From contig CAIKJM010000503.1 of assembly GCA_903827735.1 (NCBI GenBank), forward strand, positions 1 through 14,385: a DNA stretch of 14,385 nt. Direction: 5' to 3'. The translations under genes were made by a program, and so were the position numbers. The notes below the pieces were generated by a model. The model was not told the DNA's origin, did no database searches, and was given only the letters and a program-made list of their open reading frames with translations. This DNA comes from an uncultured Rhodanobacter sp. GTDB taxonomy: Bacteria > Pseudomonadota > Gammaproteobacteria > Xanthomonadales > Rhodanobacteraceae. Below, piece by piece: positions 14,017-14,385 of the stretch (within the stretch, counting starts at the first letter, position 1; each line of letters begins with the position of its first letter).

Positions 14017-14307
14017 TCAACTTTCTAGAAATTGCAGTTTCTTTTCCCGCGGCAGCTGCTTGATCTGCCATTCTGCGCGCGACGCGCTTGATCGATCAGG
14101 GAAACTGCGAAATCCAAGCAGTCGCAGCGGTGGATTGGCGCGTGTATAGCGTGCGCCGCGACCGGCGACATGGGCGGCGTAGCGTGCGTCGAGCCGATTG
14201 GTGATGCCCGCGTAGTAGCTGCCGTTGCGGCACTCGATCAGATACACACACCAACTCTTGAGGGGCTTGGTGGTGTGGGCTGCTGCAGGTTGGGTTGAAA
14301 TGGTCAT
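14017..14307 (-). CDS. GIY-YIG nuclease-domain protein (UPF0213-type)
   Basis: The product has 96 residues and is a single GIY-YIG domain. The first motif is VYLIECRNGS at 21-30 (the GIY equivalent) and the second is YYAGIT at 31-36 (the YIG equivalent). A basic helix follows with Arg42 and His46 (LDARYAAH), then GRGARYTR at 49-56, and the metal-binding catalytic Glu at 79 in SRAEWQIK, followed by LPREKKLQFL. All main positions of the family are kept, so it could be an active endonuclease, as in UPF0213 (YhbQ-like) proteins, which are reported to act on branched or structured DNA. The N-terminal 18 residues (Thr/Ala/His/Pro) precede the domain and are not typical; with no clear Shine-Dalgarno, the start at 14307 is less certain than the domain. 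It runs towards the DUF6624 gene, 123 nt away, and has no partner gene in the window. Confidence 0.85.
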   Translation of the reverse strand: MTISTQPAAAHTTKPLKSWCVYLIECRNGSYYAGITNRLDARYAAHVAGRGARYTRANPPLRLLGFRSFPDRSSASRAEWQIKQLPREKKLQFLES

Positions 14308-14385
14308 TAAGCGTCGTTTTTGCTGCTGACAGATATGGCTACCCGAAATTCATGTCCCATTTGTCCAAGCCGCGCTGAAGCGGGC

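Noticed and set aside
1..14385. tRNA, rRNA, CRISPR array, insertion sequence or phage genes
   Set aside because: No cloverleaf T-loop consensus, no regular spaced repeats, no transposase or integrase motifs and no long terminal inverted repeats were seen on either strand.

Overview
The window is GC-rich, densely coded DNA from a gammaproteobacterium. I infer Xanthomonadales, probably the Dyella/Rhodanobacter group. The basis is a DUF2884 protein, a TonB-type C-terminal domain with a characteristic tail, an aceF-lpd pair whose E3 carries its own lipoyl domain, and an overall proteobacterial gene style. No 16S rRNA, tRNA or other direct taxonomic marker is present, so this placement is an inference from protein style.

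Left part (1-4997), all genes on the + strand: the 3' end of a TonB-like protein, an exported DUF2884 protein, a four-helix DUF2383-type protein, two small exported DUF2845-like paralogs in tandem (the second with a Ser/Arg-rich insertion), a multi-pass LtrA-family membrane protein, and a short MscS-type mechanosensitive channel. Most have separate gaps of about 70-270 nt, so they look like single genes rather than one operon. The theme is envelope proteins of unknown or stress-related function.

Middle part (5007-9573), on the - strand: a two-gene ABC operon. An ABC ATPase comes first, then a 1205-residue protein in which two ABC-2 permease halves are fused to a periplasmic M1-type zinc peptidase. 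This is the most interesting system here: an ATP-driven membrane machine with a covalently attached peptidase. Its zinc motif is spaced HExxH-x19-E, no GxMEN motif is visible, and the first permease half has a clearly lower GC content than the rest of the gene. The operon ends 9 nt from the mscS stop, tail to tail.

Right part (9815-13893), on the + strand and divergent from the ABC operon: aceF (E2 of pyruvate dehydrogenase), lpdA (E3 with an N-terminal lipoyl domain) and, 10 nt after lpdA, an exported DUF6624 protein. That last gene appears frameshifted: the end of the conserved domain continues in the -1 frame from an ATGA overlap at 13762. The E1 gene (aceE) is not in the window. A strong hairpin lies between aceF and lpdA. 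A GIY-YIG (UPF0213-type) protein lies on the - strand at the right end.

I saw no tRNA, rRNA, CRISPR array, insertion sequence or phage gene. No stretch above 300 nt lacks a gene.
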